Source of the DNA: an uncultured Oscillospiraceae bacterium
GTDB lineage: Bacteria > Bacillota > Clostridia > Oscillospirales > Oscillospiraceae
DNA: 64,000 nt
Reading direction: 5' to 3'
Assembly: GCA_947624385.1 (NCBI GenBank)
Contig: CANQJZ010000001.1
Location: 1-64,000 of the forward strand
The notes below the pieces were generated by a model. That model saw only the letters and a program-made list of their open reading frames with translations, searched no databases and was not told the DNA's origin. Both the position numbers and the translations under genes were made by a program. Below are positions 15,427-22,329 of this stretch, piece after piece (the stretch's first letter is position 1; every line of letters starts with the position of its first letter).

Positions 15427-17964
15427 ATGGAACAGTATGCGGTCACGGGCATGAGCTGCGCGGCTTGCTCCGCCCGGGTGGAGAAGGCGGTGCGCCAGGT
15501 ACCGGGCGTGACGGACTGCGCGGTGAGTCTGCTGACCAACTCCATGGGCGTGGATGGCACGGCATCCCCCGCGGCCATTATAAAGGCGGTGGAGAACGCT
15601 GGCTACGGCGCGAGTTTGAAGGGCGCAAAAGCGGAGCCGTCCAGCGACGGCGCGGACGCGCTGGAGGATAAGGAGACGCCGAAAATGCTCCGGCGGCTCA
15701 TCGCCAGCGTGCTCTTGCTGCTGCCGCTGATGTACGTGTCCATGGGGCACATGCTGTGGCACTGGCCCCTGCCGGGGTTTCTGGCGGGCAACATCGTGTC
15801 CATGGGCATATACGAGATGGCGCTGACGGCCGTTATCATGGTGATAAACCGGAAGTTCTTCATCTCCGGGTACGGCGCATTGTGGCGGCGTGCGCCCAAC
15901 ATGGACTCGCTGGTGGCGTTAGGTGCCACGGCGTCCTTCGGGTACAGCCTGTGGGCCCTGTTTGCGGCCAGCTCCGCCATGATGGCGGACGGCCCTCACG
16001 CCGCCATGGCCTATATGGACGAGTATTATTTCGAGAGCGCGGCGACCATTTTGACCCTGATCACCGTGGGCAAGACGCTGGAGGCCCGCAGCAAGGGCAA
16101 GACTACCGACGCGCTCAAGAGCCTGATGAAGCTTGCTCCTAAAACCGCCAACGTCCTGCGGGACGGCGTGGAGGTCAGCGTGCCTGTGGAGCAGGTCCGG
16201 GCCGGGGACGTGTTCGTGGTCCGGCCGGGGGAGAATATACCCGTGGACGGGGTGCTGGAATCGGGCTCCGGCGCGGTGGACGAGTCCGCCATGACCGGCG
16301 AGAGCATCCCCGTGGACAAGGCCCCCGGCGACACGGTCTCGGCGGGCACGCTGAACCAGTCGGGCTTTCTCACCTGTCGGGCTACCCGCGTGGGCCAGGA
16401 CACCACCCTGAGCCAGATCATCCGCATGGTCAGCGACGCGGCGGCCACGAAAGCCCCTATCGCGAAAGTCGCGGACAAGGTGTCCGGCATCTTCGTCCCC
16501 ACGGTCATCGCCATCGCCGCCGTCACGGTGGCGGTGTGGCTGCTGATAGGAAGGTCGGCTGGCTTTGCCCTGGCGCGGGGCATCTCCGTGCTGGTCATCA
16601 GCTGCCCATGCGCGCTGGGCCTTGCCACGCCGGTGGCGGTGATGGTGGGCAGCGGCGTGGGCGCGAAAAACGGCGTGCTGTTTAAAACCGCCGCCTCCCT
16701 GGAGGCCACGGGCCGCACCCAGATCGTGGTCCTGGACAAGACTGGCACCATCACTCAAGGCCAGCCTCAGGTGACGGATATTTTGCCCGCGGCGGGCATG
16801 ACGGAGCGGGAGCTTCTGGCCCTGGCCTACGCCCTGGAAAAGCAGAGCGAGCACCCCCTGGCCCGTGCGGTGAACGACCGTGCGGCGGCGGAAGCGCTGA
16901 CGGCGGAGCCGGTCACGGACTTTCAGGCCCTGCCCGGTAACGGCCTGACGGCCAAGCTGGCGGGTTCCGTCCTCACCGGCGGCAGTTACAGCTTTATGGC
17001 TGCCAGAACGGAGATACCGGCAGAGCTGAAAGCCGCCTCCGAGGGCCTGGCGGGCCAGGGCAAGACGCCGCTCTTTTTCTCCCGTGACGGGGCCTTGCTG
17101 GGCCTGATCGCCGTGGCGGACGTGATGAAGGAGGATAGCCCGGAGGCCATAAGGCAGCTTCGGAACATGGGCGTGCGGGTGGTCATGCTCACCGGCGACA
17201 ATGCGCGCACCGCCGACGCCATCGGCGCCCAGGCGGGGGTGGACGCGGTGGTGGCCGGGGTGCTGCCCGACGGCAAGCAGAGCGTCATACAAAAGCTCAA
17301 GGAGCAGGGCAAGGTGCTGATGGTGGGCGACGGCATCAACGACGCCCCGGCCCTGACCGCCGCCGACACGGGCATGGCCATCGGCGCGGGCACGGACGTG
17401 GCCATCGACGCGGCCGACGTGGTGCTGATGAAAAGCCGGCTCACCGACGTACCCGCGGCCATCAGGCTCAGCCGGGCGACCTTACGCAACATCCACGAGA
17501 ACCTGTTCTGGGCGTTTATCTACAACACCATCGGTATCCCCCTGGCGGCGGGGCTTTTCGTCCGGTTCGGCCTGACCATGAACCCCATGTTCGGCGCGGC
17601 GGCCATGAGCCTTTCCAGCTTCTGCGTGGTGACCAATGCCCTGCGCCTGAACTTCTTCAAAATGCACGACCCAAAGCACGACCACAGGACAAAGCGTGAG
17701 ACCATTGATTTGGAACTCATAAATCAATTGCAAAATGAAAAGGAGAATGCTACCATGACAAAGACGATGAACATCACCGGCATGATGTGCGGCCACTGCG
17801 AGGCGCGGGTGAAGAAGGCTCTGGAGGCCGTACCCGGCGTGGCCGGCGCGGACGTGAGCCACGAGAAGGGCACCGCCGTGGTGACCCTGACCGGCGACGT
17901 GTCCGACGCGGCCCTCAAAAAGGCCGTGGAGGACCAGGACTACGAAGTCACCGCCATCGCCTGA
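15427..17964 (+). CDS. copA: copper-exporting P1B-type ATPase with CopZ-like C-terminal HMA domain
   Basis: An 845-residue protein. N-terminal HMA with GMSCAACSA (residues 8-16), membrane helices, actuator TGES, the membrane CPC in SCPCALGLATP, DKTGT phosphorylation site, SEHPLARA and GDGINDAPAL hinge: a complete Cu(I) exporter by about residue 745. A polar linker then leads to a second HMA (residues about 777-845) with GMMCGHCEA, which looks like a free CopZ chaperone fused on. Just before it, AAAAGGAG at 17738-17745 and ATG at 17755 could start a separate 69-residue CopZ in the same frame. Confidence 0.93.
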   Translation: MEQYAVTGMSCAACSARVEKAVRQVPGVTDCAVSLLTNSMGVDGTASPAAIIKAVENAGYGASLKGAKAEPSSDGADALEDKETPKMLRRLIASVLLLLPLMYVSMGHMLWHWPLPGFLAGNIVSMGIYEMALTAVIMVINRKFFISGYGALWRRAPNMDSLVALGATASFGYSLWALFAASSAMMADGPHAAMAYMDEYYFESAATILTLITVGKTLEARSKGKTTDALKSLMKLAPKTANVLRDGVEVSVPVEQVRAGDVFVVRPGENIPVDGVLESGSGAVDESAMTGESIPVDKAPGDTVSAGTLNQSGFLTCRATRVGQDTTLSQIIRMVSDAAATKAPIAKVADKVSGIFVPTVIAIAAVTVAVWLLIGRSAGFALARGISVLVISCPCALGLATPVAVMVGSGVGAKNGVLFKTAASLEATGRTQIVVLDKTGTITQGQPQVTDILPAAGMTERELLALAYALEKQSEHPLARAVNDRAAAEALTAEPVTDFQALPGNGLTAKLAGSVLTGGSYSFMAARTEIPAELKAASEGLAGQGKTPLFFSRDGALLGLIAVADVMKEDSPEAIRQLRNMGVRVVMLTGDNARTADAIGAQAGVDAVVAGVLPDGKQSVIQKLKEQGKVLMVGDGINDAPALTAADTGMAIGAGTDVAIDAADVVLMKSRLTDVPAAIRLSRATLRNIHENLFWAFIYNTIGIPLAAGLFVRFGLTMNPMFGAAAMSLSSFCVVTNALRLNFFKMHDPKHDHRTKRETIDLELINQLQNEKENATMTKTMNITGMMCGHCEARVKKALEAVPGVAGADVSHEKGTAVVTLTGDVSDAALKKAVEDQDYEVTAIA
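17755..17964 (+). CDS. copZ: possible internally initiated CopZ copper chaperone
   Basis: In-frame with copA. ATG 17755 is preceded by AAGGAG with 9 bases of spacing and encodes MTKTMNITGMMCGHCEARV, a complete 69-residue HMA chaperone. The 60 bases before it are AT-rich, like former intergenic DNA. Production of a free chaperone as well as the fusion is inferred. Confidence 0.45.
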   Translation: MTKTMNITGMMCGHCEARVKKALEAVPGVAGADVSHEKGTAVVTLTGDVSDAALKKAVEDQDYEVTAIA

Positions 17965-17977
17965 AAGCCTCGCAGAG

Positions 17978-18089
17978 TTTGCGCCCGCAGGCGCAAATGG
18001 AGTGGGATATGATTTCCGGCGGCGTGTACGTCGGAAATCATTCTTCTCGGCCCGCAAACGTGAACGCCCCCATCCATCGGATGGGGGCG
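17978..18089. terminator. three hairpins in series after copA
   Basis: TTTGCGCC/GGCGCAAA (17978-17997), TGATTTCCG/CGGAAATCA (18010-18040) and CGCCCCCATCC/GGATGGGGGCG (18065-18089, then CTTTG). The third is the most terminator-like for the copper operon. The 180 bases between copA and the MATE gene hold no gene. Confidence 0.55.
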
Positions 18090-18118
18090 CTTTGCGCTGC
18101 AGCGGGCCGCAGCCTTCT

Positions 18119-18145
18119 CGTTTGAAAGGCTCTGCCTTTCAAACG
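18119..18145. terminator. terminator of the second MATE gene
   Basis: A perfect 12-bp stem CGTTTGAAAGGC/GCCTTTCAAACG with a 3-base loop, 2 bases after the MATE stop codon on the minus strand. Confidence 0.65.
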
Positions 18146-18146
18146 A

Positions 18147-19475
18147 CTATCGCAAAACATTATGCATTTTCCACTTTTCCCCCCGCAGGCGCAGTCTAAA
18201 CATCGTCGCCCGGAGGACCCAGTCGGTACACCAGCCGATCCACACGCCCCACAGGCCCACGCCCGTGTACCGGCACAGGTACCAGCTCAGCGCCACCCGC
18301 AGACCCCACATGCTGGCCGTGCCCACCCACATGGTGTAGGACACGTCCCCCGCCGCACGAAGGCCGTTGGGCAGCGTGAAGGCGTTGGGCCAGAAGAACA
18401 CGCGCACCGCCGCCACGAACCAGGTGATCTGGCACACCAGGGTCCGTCCCTCCGGCGTGAGGGCGGTCAGGCGGGTGATGAAGGGCACGGCGCCGCTGAT
18501 GACGCCGCCGGTGATGAGGGCGATGGCCACGGAAATGCGGGTGAACAGCAGCATGTACCGCCTGGCCTCGTCGGGCCGACCCCGGCCCATGCACTGGCCG
18601 GCTACGGTGATGAGGCCGATGCCGATGGCCTGACCGGGCATGCCCTGGCAGGAGTCCAGCACGGCGATGATGGCCTGGGCGGCGATGGCGGTGGTGCCCA
18701 GCATGGACACGGTGGACTGGACCACCAGCTTGCCGAACTGGAACATGCCGTTTTCGATGCCGGACGGCAGCCCTACCCGCATGATTCGCCGGAGCATGGT
18801 CCATTCCGGCAGATAGCTGCGCGGTCCGCCGAGAGAGATGATCTGGCCGGGCCTTGCCTGGTACCGGAGCATGATAAGGCAGCTCACCACCCGGCTTGCC
18901 AGCGTGGCCAGCGCCGCGCCCAGCACCCCCATACCGAACCCGAATATCAGCACCGCGTTGCCGATGATGTTCAAAATGTCCGCGATCAGCGCCACGATCA
19001 TGGGCCGGCGGGAGTCCCCCGTGGCCCGGAACAATGCCGCGCTGGCCGAGTACAGGGCCAGCACCGGATAGCTCAGGGCCGTCACCAGCAGGTACACCTC
19101 CGCCGCGTCCATCACATCGGCCTCTACCCGGCCGAAGATGAGGCCCAGCACCGGCCGGCGCAGGGCCACCAGCGGCACGCAGCATATGAGCGACAGGGCC
19201 AGCGACGCGCCCATGACCTGGTTGGACGCCTGGTTGGCCCGGCCTCTGTCCTCCTGGCCTATGTACTGGGAGCAGACGATGGTGCCGCCGGCGGCCAGGG
19301 CGGAGAAGAAGTTCATCACCAGCACGTTCAGCGAATCCACCAGCGCCACGCCGGATATGGCCGCCTCGCCCACGTTGGAGACCATGAACGTGTCCGCCAC
19401 GCCCATCAGCCCCGTGAGCACCTGCTCCACCACCAGCGGCCACAGCAGCGCCCGTATCTCTTTTTTTGTGAACAC
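18147..19475 (-). CDS. MATE-family efflux protein
   Basis: A 442-residue, 12-helix protein with MATE features: VVEQVLTGLMGVADTFMVSNVGEAAISGVALVDSLNVL, ALFRATGDSRRPMIVALIADILNIIGNAVLIF and GQCMGRGRPDEARRY. The start is GTG at 19475, preceded by GGGAGG at 8 bases; a 48-codon upstream extension reads through two copies of a promoter-bearing repeat and is rejected. A consensus promoter lies at 19575-19603. The substrate is unknown. Confidence 0.9.
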   Translation of the reverse strand: MFTKKEIRALLWPLVVEQVLTGLMGVADTFMVSNVGEAAISGVALVDSLNVLVMNFFSALAAGGTIVCSQYIGQEDRGRANQASNQVMGASLALSLICCVPLVALRRPVLGLIFGRVEADVMDAAEVYLLVTALSYPVLALYSASAALFRATGDSRRPMIVALIADILNIIGNAVLIFGFGMGVLGAALATLASRVVSCLIMLRYQARPGQIISLGGPRSYLPEWTMLRRIMRVGLPSGIENGMFQFGKLVVQSTVSMLGTTAIAAQAIIAVLDSCQGMPGQAIGIGLITVAGQCMGRGRPDEARRYMLLFTRISVAIALITGGVISGAVPFITRLTALTPEGRTLVCQITWFVAAVRVFFWPNAFTLPNGLRAAGDVSYTMWVGTASMWGLRVALSWYLCRYTGVGLWGVWIGWCTDWVLRATMFRLRLRGEKWKMHNVLR

Positions 19476-19499
19476 GTCCGCCGCCTCCCTGTCGATCCG

Positions 19500-19593
19500 C
19501 GATCCGCGCAAAAATCCTACGTCATTATAGGAGAGGCTCGTAGTCTGCCGCGATTCGCGTAAAAAACACATGTTATTATAGGAGAGGCTCGTG
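19500..19593. repeat. two 43-bp repeats carrying TATAAT upstream of the MATE gene
   Basis: Units at 19500-19542 and 19551-19593 share CGAT.CGCG.AAAAA and TTATAGGAGAGGCTCGT in order. On the minus strand each carries TATAAT next to GAGCCTCTCC. A third fragment of the unit (AGGAGAGGCTCGT) lies at about 19750. Only the upstream copy has a good -35. Confidence 0.7.
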
Positions 19594-19603
19594 TTGTTTG
19601 CAA
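19575..19603 (-). promoter_or_regulatory. promoter of the second MATE gene
   Basis: Minus strand: TTGCAA (19603-19598), 17-base spacer, perfect TATAAT (19580-19575). The second repeat unit places another TATAAT at 19529-19524 with a poor -35. Confidence 0.7.
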
Positions 19604-19659
19604 GAGCGATAGCAAACAAAATGCACGGCCCGTGGACAGGCGGACCGTGTAAAAACTGC

Positions 19660-19688
19660 TTGCACTAAGGGGGTGAGAGAGATATAAT
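19660..19688 (+). promoter_or_regulatory. strong sigma-A promoter of a structured leader or small RNA
   Basis: TTGCAC (19660-19665), exactly 17 bases, then perfect TATAAT (19683-19688). Transcription should start near 19695. It is divergent from the MATE promoter. Confidence 0.7.
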
Positions 19689-19694
19689 AGGGAC

Positions 19695-19895
19695 ACGAGA
19701 TGAATGAAGGCAGGGCGCGGGGTGTTGCGACCACCCCACGCCCCTATGCAGGAGAGGCTCGTTCTCCCACACAGCAGAATAACTGCACCGTTTCGTATTA
19801 TATCCGCTTTTGTGAGGAAACTCAAGGGCGGGGTAGTACGAGGCTGTGTGGCTTCTTGTGGTGTAGGGAACCGGTTCCCTGCACCGCTTTTGTTT
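19695..19895 (+). ncRNA. candidate structured small RNA or attenuated 5' leader
   Basis: About 200 bases with own promoter and terminator-like end. Hairpin 1: GGCGCGGGGT (19714) with ACCCCACGCC (to 19742), one mismatch. Hairpin 2: CCACACAGC (19767) with GCTGTGTGG (to 19851), enclosing TTCGTATTA/TAGTACGAG, CCGC/GCGG and TGAG-GAAA-CTCA, a GNRA tetraloop. Hairpin 3: GGTGTAGGGAA/TTCCCTGCACC then GCTTTTGTTTG. No convincing coding frame is present, although an open 95-codon frame crosses it. It matches no RNA family I can name. It could be a stand-alone RNA or control the LRR operon that follows. Confidence 0.5.
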
Positions 19896-19896
19896 G
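19860..19896 (+). terminator. intrinsic terminator upstream of the LRR operon
   Basis: An 11-bp stem (GGTGTAGGGAA with TTCCCTGCACC, one G-U pair) around CCGG, followed by GCTTTTGTTTG. It lies 88 bases before the LRR gene on the same strand, so readthrough would be needed to express that operon from the 19660 promoter. Confidence 0.6.
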
Positions 19897-19983
19897 TCTC
19901 GGCAGGAAAGTCCGGGGGCGGCTGTCCCCGCTCCCGGACCGTACTGTCGGCGAAAAACAAATAACAAGAAGGAGAGATGAACT

Positions 19984-21282
19984 ATGAAAAAAACGATAGC
20001 GCTCATACTGGCTGTCGCCCTGGTCCTGGCGCTGGCCGGGTTCCCGGCCCTGGCGGCCGAAGAGGACACGGCGGAGATCGACCTGACGCCCTCGGAGGGG
20101 TTGGAGTTTGAGAGCAACGGCGACGGCACCTGCACCATTCTGAGCATCGGCGTATGCAAAGATACCGATATCGTCATCCCGACAACCAGCCCCGCCGGGG
20201 ACACGGTAACGCTGATCGCGCCCCGAGCCTTTGAATATCTGGAAGATGTGGACAGCGTTACGCTGGCCGGTTATGAGTATGAAGTGGGAGAGCGGGCGTT
20301 CCAGTCTGGCGAGTTTGAGACGCTGAACATCATCGGCGGCACGCCGGTCCTGGACGATTCCGCCTTTTCTTCCTGCGAGGACTTAACGTCCATCACGATA
20401 CAGGACTGCGATATCACCAGCGGAGAAAATGTTTTTTATAGCTGCGGCGACGAAGCGGAGGTGTCTTTCGTCAACTGCACCGGCTCGTTGGACGACCGGC
20501 AATTTCAATATGCCGACATTGTAAGCATTTCTTTTAGCGGGTGCGAGTTGGAGTTTGGGGAATATCTCGTTAGCAGTTGTGACGGTCTGGCGTCCGTCGT
20601 GTTCACGGACAGCGATATCGTGATGGACGAGAATGCGTTTTACAGCTTTGGTGATAAAGCGACGGTGGAGATGACCGGCTGCACGATGACGCTGGATAAA
20701 CGTGCCTTTGAGTATAGCGAGATCGTGAGCCTCGCCGTGACGGATACGGACATCGAGATCGAGGAATATGCTTTCAGCAGTTGCGAGGACTTGGCATCTA
20801 TCAAGTTTGTCAACAGTGTGATCTCCGCCGGAGAGAATGCCCTTTATAGCTGCGGCGATGAGGCGGAGGTTGAAATGACGGATTGTCAAACGGAGCTGGA
20901 CAAACGTGCGTTTGAGTATTCCTCTTTGAAGAGCCTCACAGTCACCGGCGGATCGTTCGCTGCGGAGGAATACGCCTTTGCGTCCTGTGAAGATTTGGAG
21001 AACGTGCAGATCGACTGCGGCGAAGTCACCCTGAACGAAAATGCGTTTTACGGCTGCGAGGACCTGGTGTCCGTCAGCATCTGCGACAGTGACGATACGG
21101 ACCACGAGATTGTGATCGACGATTATGCCTTTGAGTACTGCAATAAATTGGCCGAAGTCACCATCGGCGACGGTCTGACGGAGCTTGGCAAGTATGTGTT
21201 TGAAGGCGGCGCTGAAAACCTGGTCATCACCATTGCCGGCACGCCGTACACGGCTGACATGCTGAACGACGGCCTGAAGTGA
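19984..21282 (+). CDS. secreted BspA-type leucine-rich-repeat protein
   Basis: A 432-residue, very acidic exported protein. The signal peptide ends LAGFPALAAEE (AxA cleavage). After a SNGDGTCTILSIG box come LRR_5-type repeats (AFxxCxxLxSVxxxD). Residues about 131-335 form three tandem super-repeats of 68 residues, each starting near ENxFYSCGDEAEV and containing LDKRAFEYS. BspA-like proteins usually sit at the surface in adhesion or protein contacts. There is no membrane anchor or sorting signal in view. A ribosome site GAAGGAGAG precedes the ATG. A lipoprotein and DUF4234 gene follow closely. Confidence 0.85.
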   Translation: MKKTIALILAVALVLALAGFPALAAEEDTAEIDLTPSEGLEFESNGDGTCTILSIGVCKDTDIVIPTTSPAGDTVTLIAPRAFEYLEDVDSVTLAGYEYEVGERAFQSGEFETLNIIGGTPVLDDSAFSSCEDLTSITIQDCDITSGENVFYSCGDEAEVSFVNCTGSLDDRQFQYADIVSISFSGCELEFGEYLVSSCDGLASVVFTDSDIVMDENAFYSFGDKATVEMTGCTMTLDKRAFEYSEIVSLAVTDTDIEIEEYAFSSCEDLASIKFVNSVISAGENALYSCGDEAEVEMTDCQTELDKRAFEYSSLKSLTVTGGSFAAEEYAFASCEDLENVQIDCGEVTLNENAFYGCEDLVSVSICDSDDTDHEIVIDDYAFEYCNKLAEVTIGDGLTELGKYVFEGGAENLVITIAGTPYTADMLNDGLK

Positions 21283-21300
21283 CGCGGGAGGTAAAACAAC

Positions 21301-21828
21301 ATGAAAAAGGCATGTTTTGGAGCGCTGGCCCTGGTCCTGACCCTGGTCCTGGCCGGGTGCAGCGCGGACAAGCTGGAAGAGAAGATCAACAAGGCCGCCG
21401 ACAAAATAGAGGCCGGCGCGGACGCGTTGGAGGATAAGCTCAATAACGCGGCTGACAGCATCGAGGAAGGCTTTGACAAGCTGGAGGACAAGCTGAACGG
21501 TGTGGACCATGACACGCCGACACCCGAACCCACGGACGCGCCCGCAGAGACGCCCTTGGCCGACGACAGCATCAGGCCGGAGATCAAAGAGGCCATCGAC
21601 AGCTACGAGGAATTTTTCAAAGAATACGTGGATTTCATGGCCAGCTATGACGCCAACGACCTAAGCGCGATGGGGTCCTATCTCTCCTTCCTGCAACAGT
21701 ACGCGGACACCATGCAGAAGCTGGACGACATGGACGAGCAGGACCTGACCGACGCGGAGAACGCCTATCTCACCCAGGCGATGCTGCGCATCGACCAGAT
21801 GCTCCTGGACGTGGCGACCCAGAAGTAA
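21301..21828 (+). CDS. coiled-coil lipoprotein
   Basis: A 175-residue protein with a signal peptide ending in a lipobox (VLAGC, Cys20). Residues 22-70 repeat DKLEEKINKAADKIEAGADALEDKLNNAAD-like heptads, a clear coiled coil. A Pro/Thr linker (TPTPEPTDAPAETP) leads to a helical C-terminal domain (RPEIKEAIDSYEEFFKEYVDFM) of a type I have seen in clostridial lipoproteins of unknown function. It lies 18 bases after the LRR gene in the same operon. A surface scaffold role with the LRR protein is inference. Confidence 0.8.
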   Translation: MKKACFGALALVLTLVLAGCSADKLEEKINKAADKIEAGADALEDKLNNAADSIEEGFDKLEDKLNGVDHDTPTPEPTDAPAETPLADDSIRPEIKEAIDSYEEFFKEYVDFMASYDANDLSAMGSYLSFLQQYADTMQKLDDMDEQDLTDAENAYLTQAMLRIDQMLLDVATQK

Positions 21829-21840
21829 GGAGGTGTTCCC

Positions 21841-22266
21841 ATAGACTATCGACCTTCTCAGGCCCCCGTGGGACAGCTGAAGACGAACCGCGGGCTGCTC
21901 AAGTACATACTGCTCTCCATCCTCACCCTCGGCATCTACGGGCTCGTGCTGTTCTCGTCCATATCCACCGACATCAACATCATCGCCGGACGGTATGACG
22001 GGAAAAAGACGATGCATTACTGTCTGCTGGTCTTTCTGGTGGGCTGGCTGACGCTGGGCATCGGCTTTATCGTGTGGTATCACAAGCTGTCCGCCCGTAT
22101 CGGCGGCGAGCTTAGAAGGCGGGGCGTTTATTACCGCTTCGGCGCGGGGACCTATTGGGGCTGGGGCTTTTTCGGCACGCTCATCGTCGTTGGCCCGCTG
22201 GTGTACTGCCACAAGCTGTTCAAGGCCATGAACATGCTTTCCCTGCACTATAACACCCACGGCTAA
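21841..22266 (+). CDS. DUF4234 membrane protein, apparent ATA start
   Basis: A 141-residue membrane protein matching DUF4234: LLKYILLSILTLGIYGLVLFSSISTDINIIAGRYDGKKTMHYCLL, then two more membrane helices and a short tail. A near-perfect ribosome site AAGGAGG (21827-21833) is followed after 7 bases by ATA GAC TAT; the in-frame stop TAA at 21826 leaves no ATG. The first standard start is GTG at 21868, 34 bases from the ribosome site. Family members have an N-terminal tail before PVGQLKTNRG, which favours the ATA position. Confidence 0.75.
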   Translation: MDYRPSQAPVGQLKTNRGLLKYILLSILTLGIYGLVLFSSISTDINIIAGRYDGKKTMHYCLLVFLVGWLTLGIGFIVWYHKLSARIGGELRRRGVYYRFGAGTYWGWGFFGTLIVVGPLVYCHKLFKAMNMLSLHYNTHG

Positions 22267-22283
22267 ACCACAGACCATATCCC

Positions 22284-22313
22284 GGCGGGAGGACTTTCCT
22301 CCCGCCTTTTTTT
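22284..22313 (+). terminator. intrinsic terminator of the LRR/DUF4234 operon
   Basis: A perfect 10-bp stem GGCGGGAGGA/TCCTCCCGCC with loop CTT, followed by seven T. It is the clearest terminator in the window. Confidence 0.95.
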
Positions 22314-22323
22314 ATGCTATACT
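22314..22323 (+). promoter_or_regulatory. extended -10 promoter of the helicase gene
   Basis: TGCTATACT (TGn extended -10, hexamer 22318-22323) ends only 6 bases before the ATG at 22330. Transcription from it would give a leaderless or nearly leaderless message. There is no good -35; the terminator occupies that position. Confidence 0.45.
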
Positions 22324-22329
22324 GCGCTC

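Noticed and set aside
19904-19925. GGAAAGTCCGGG resembles a conserved RNase P RNA segment
   Set aside because: The flanking bases form a simple hairpin (GTCCGGG..CCCGGAC) and no other RNase P RNA segment is present in the 300-base gap.
19700-19987. A 95-codon plus-strand frame across the structured RNA
   Set aside because: No ribosome site and it crosses all three hairpins including the terminator. Composition is not protein-like.
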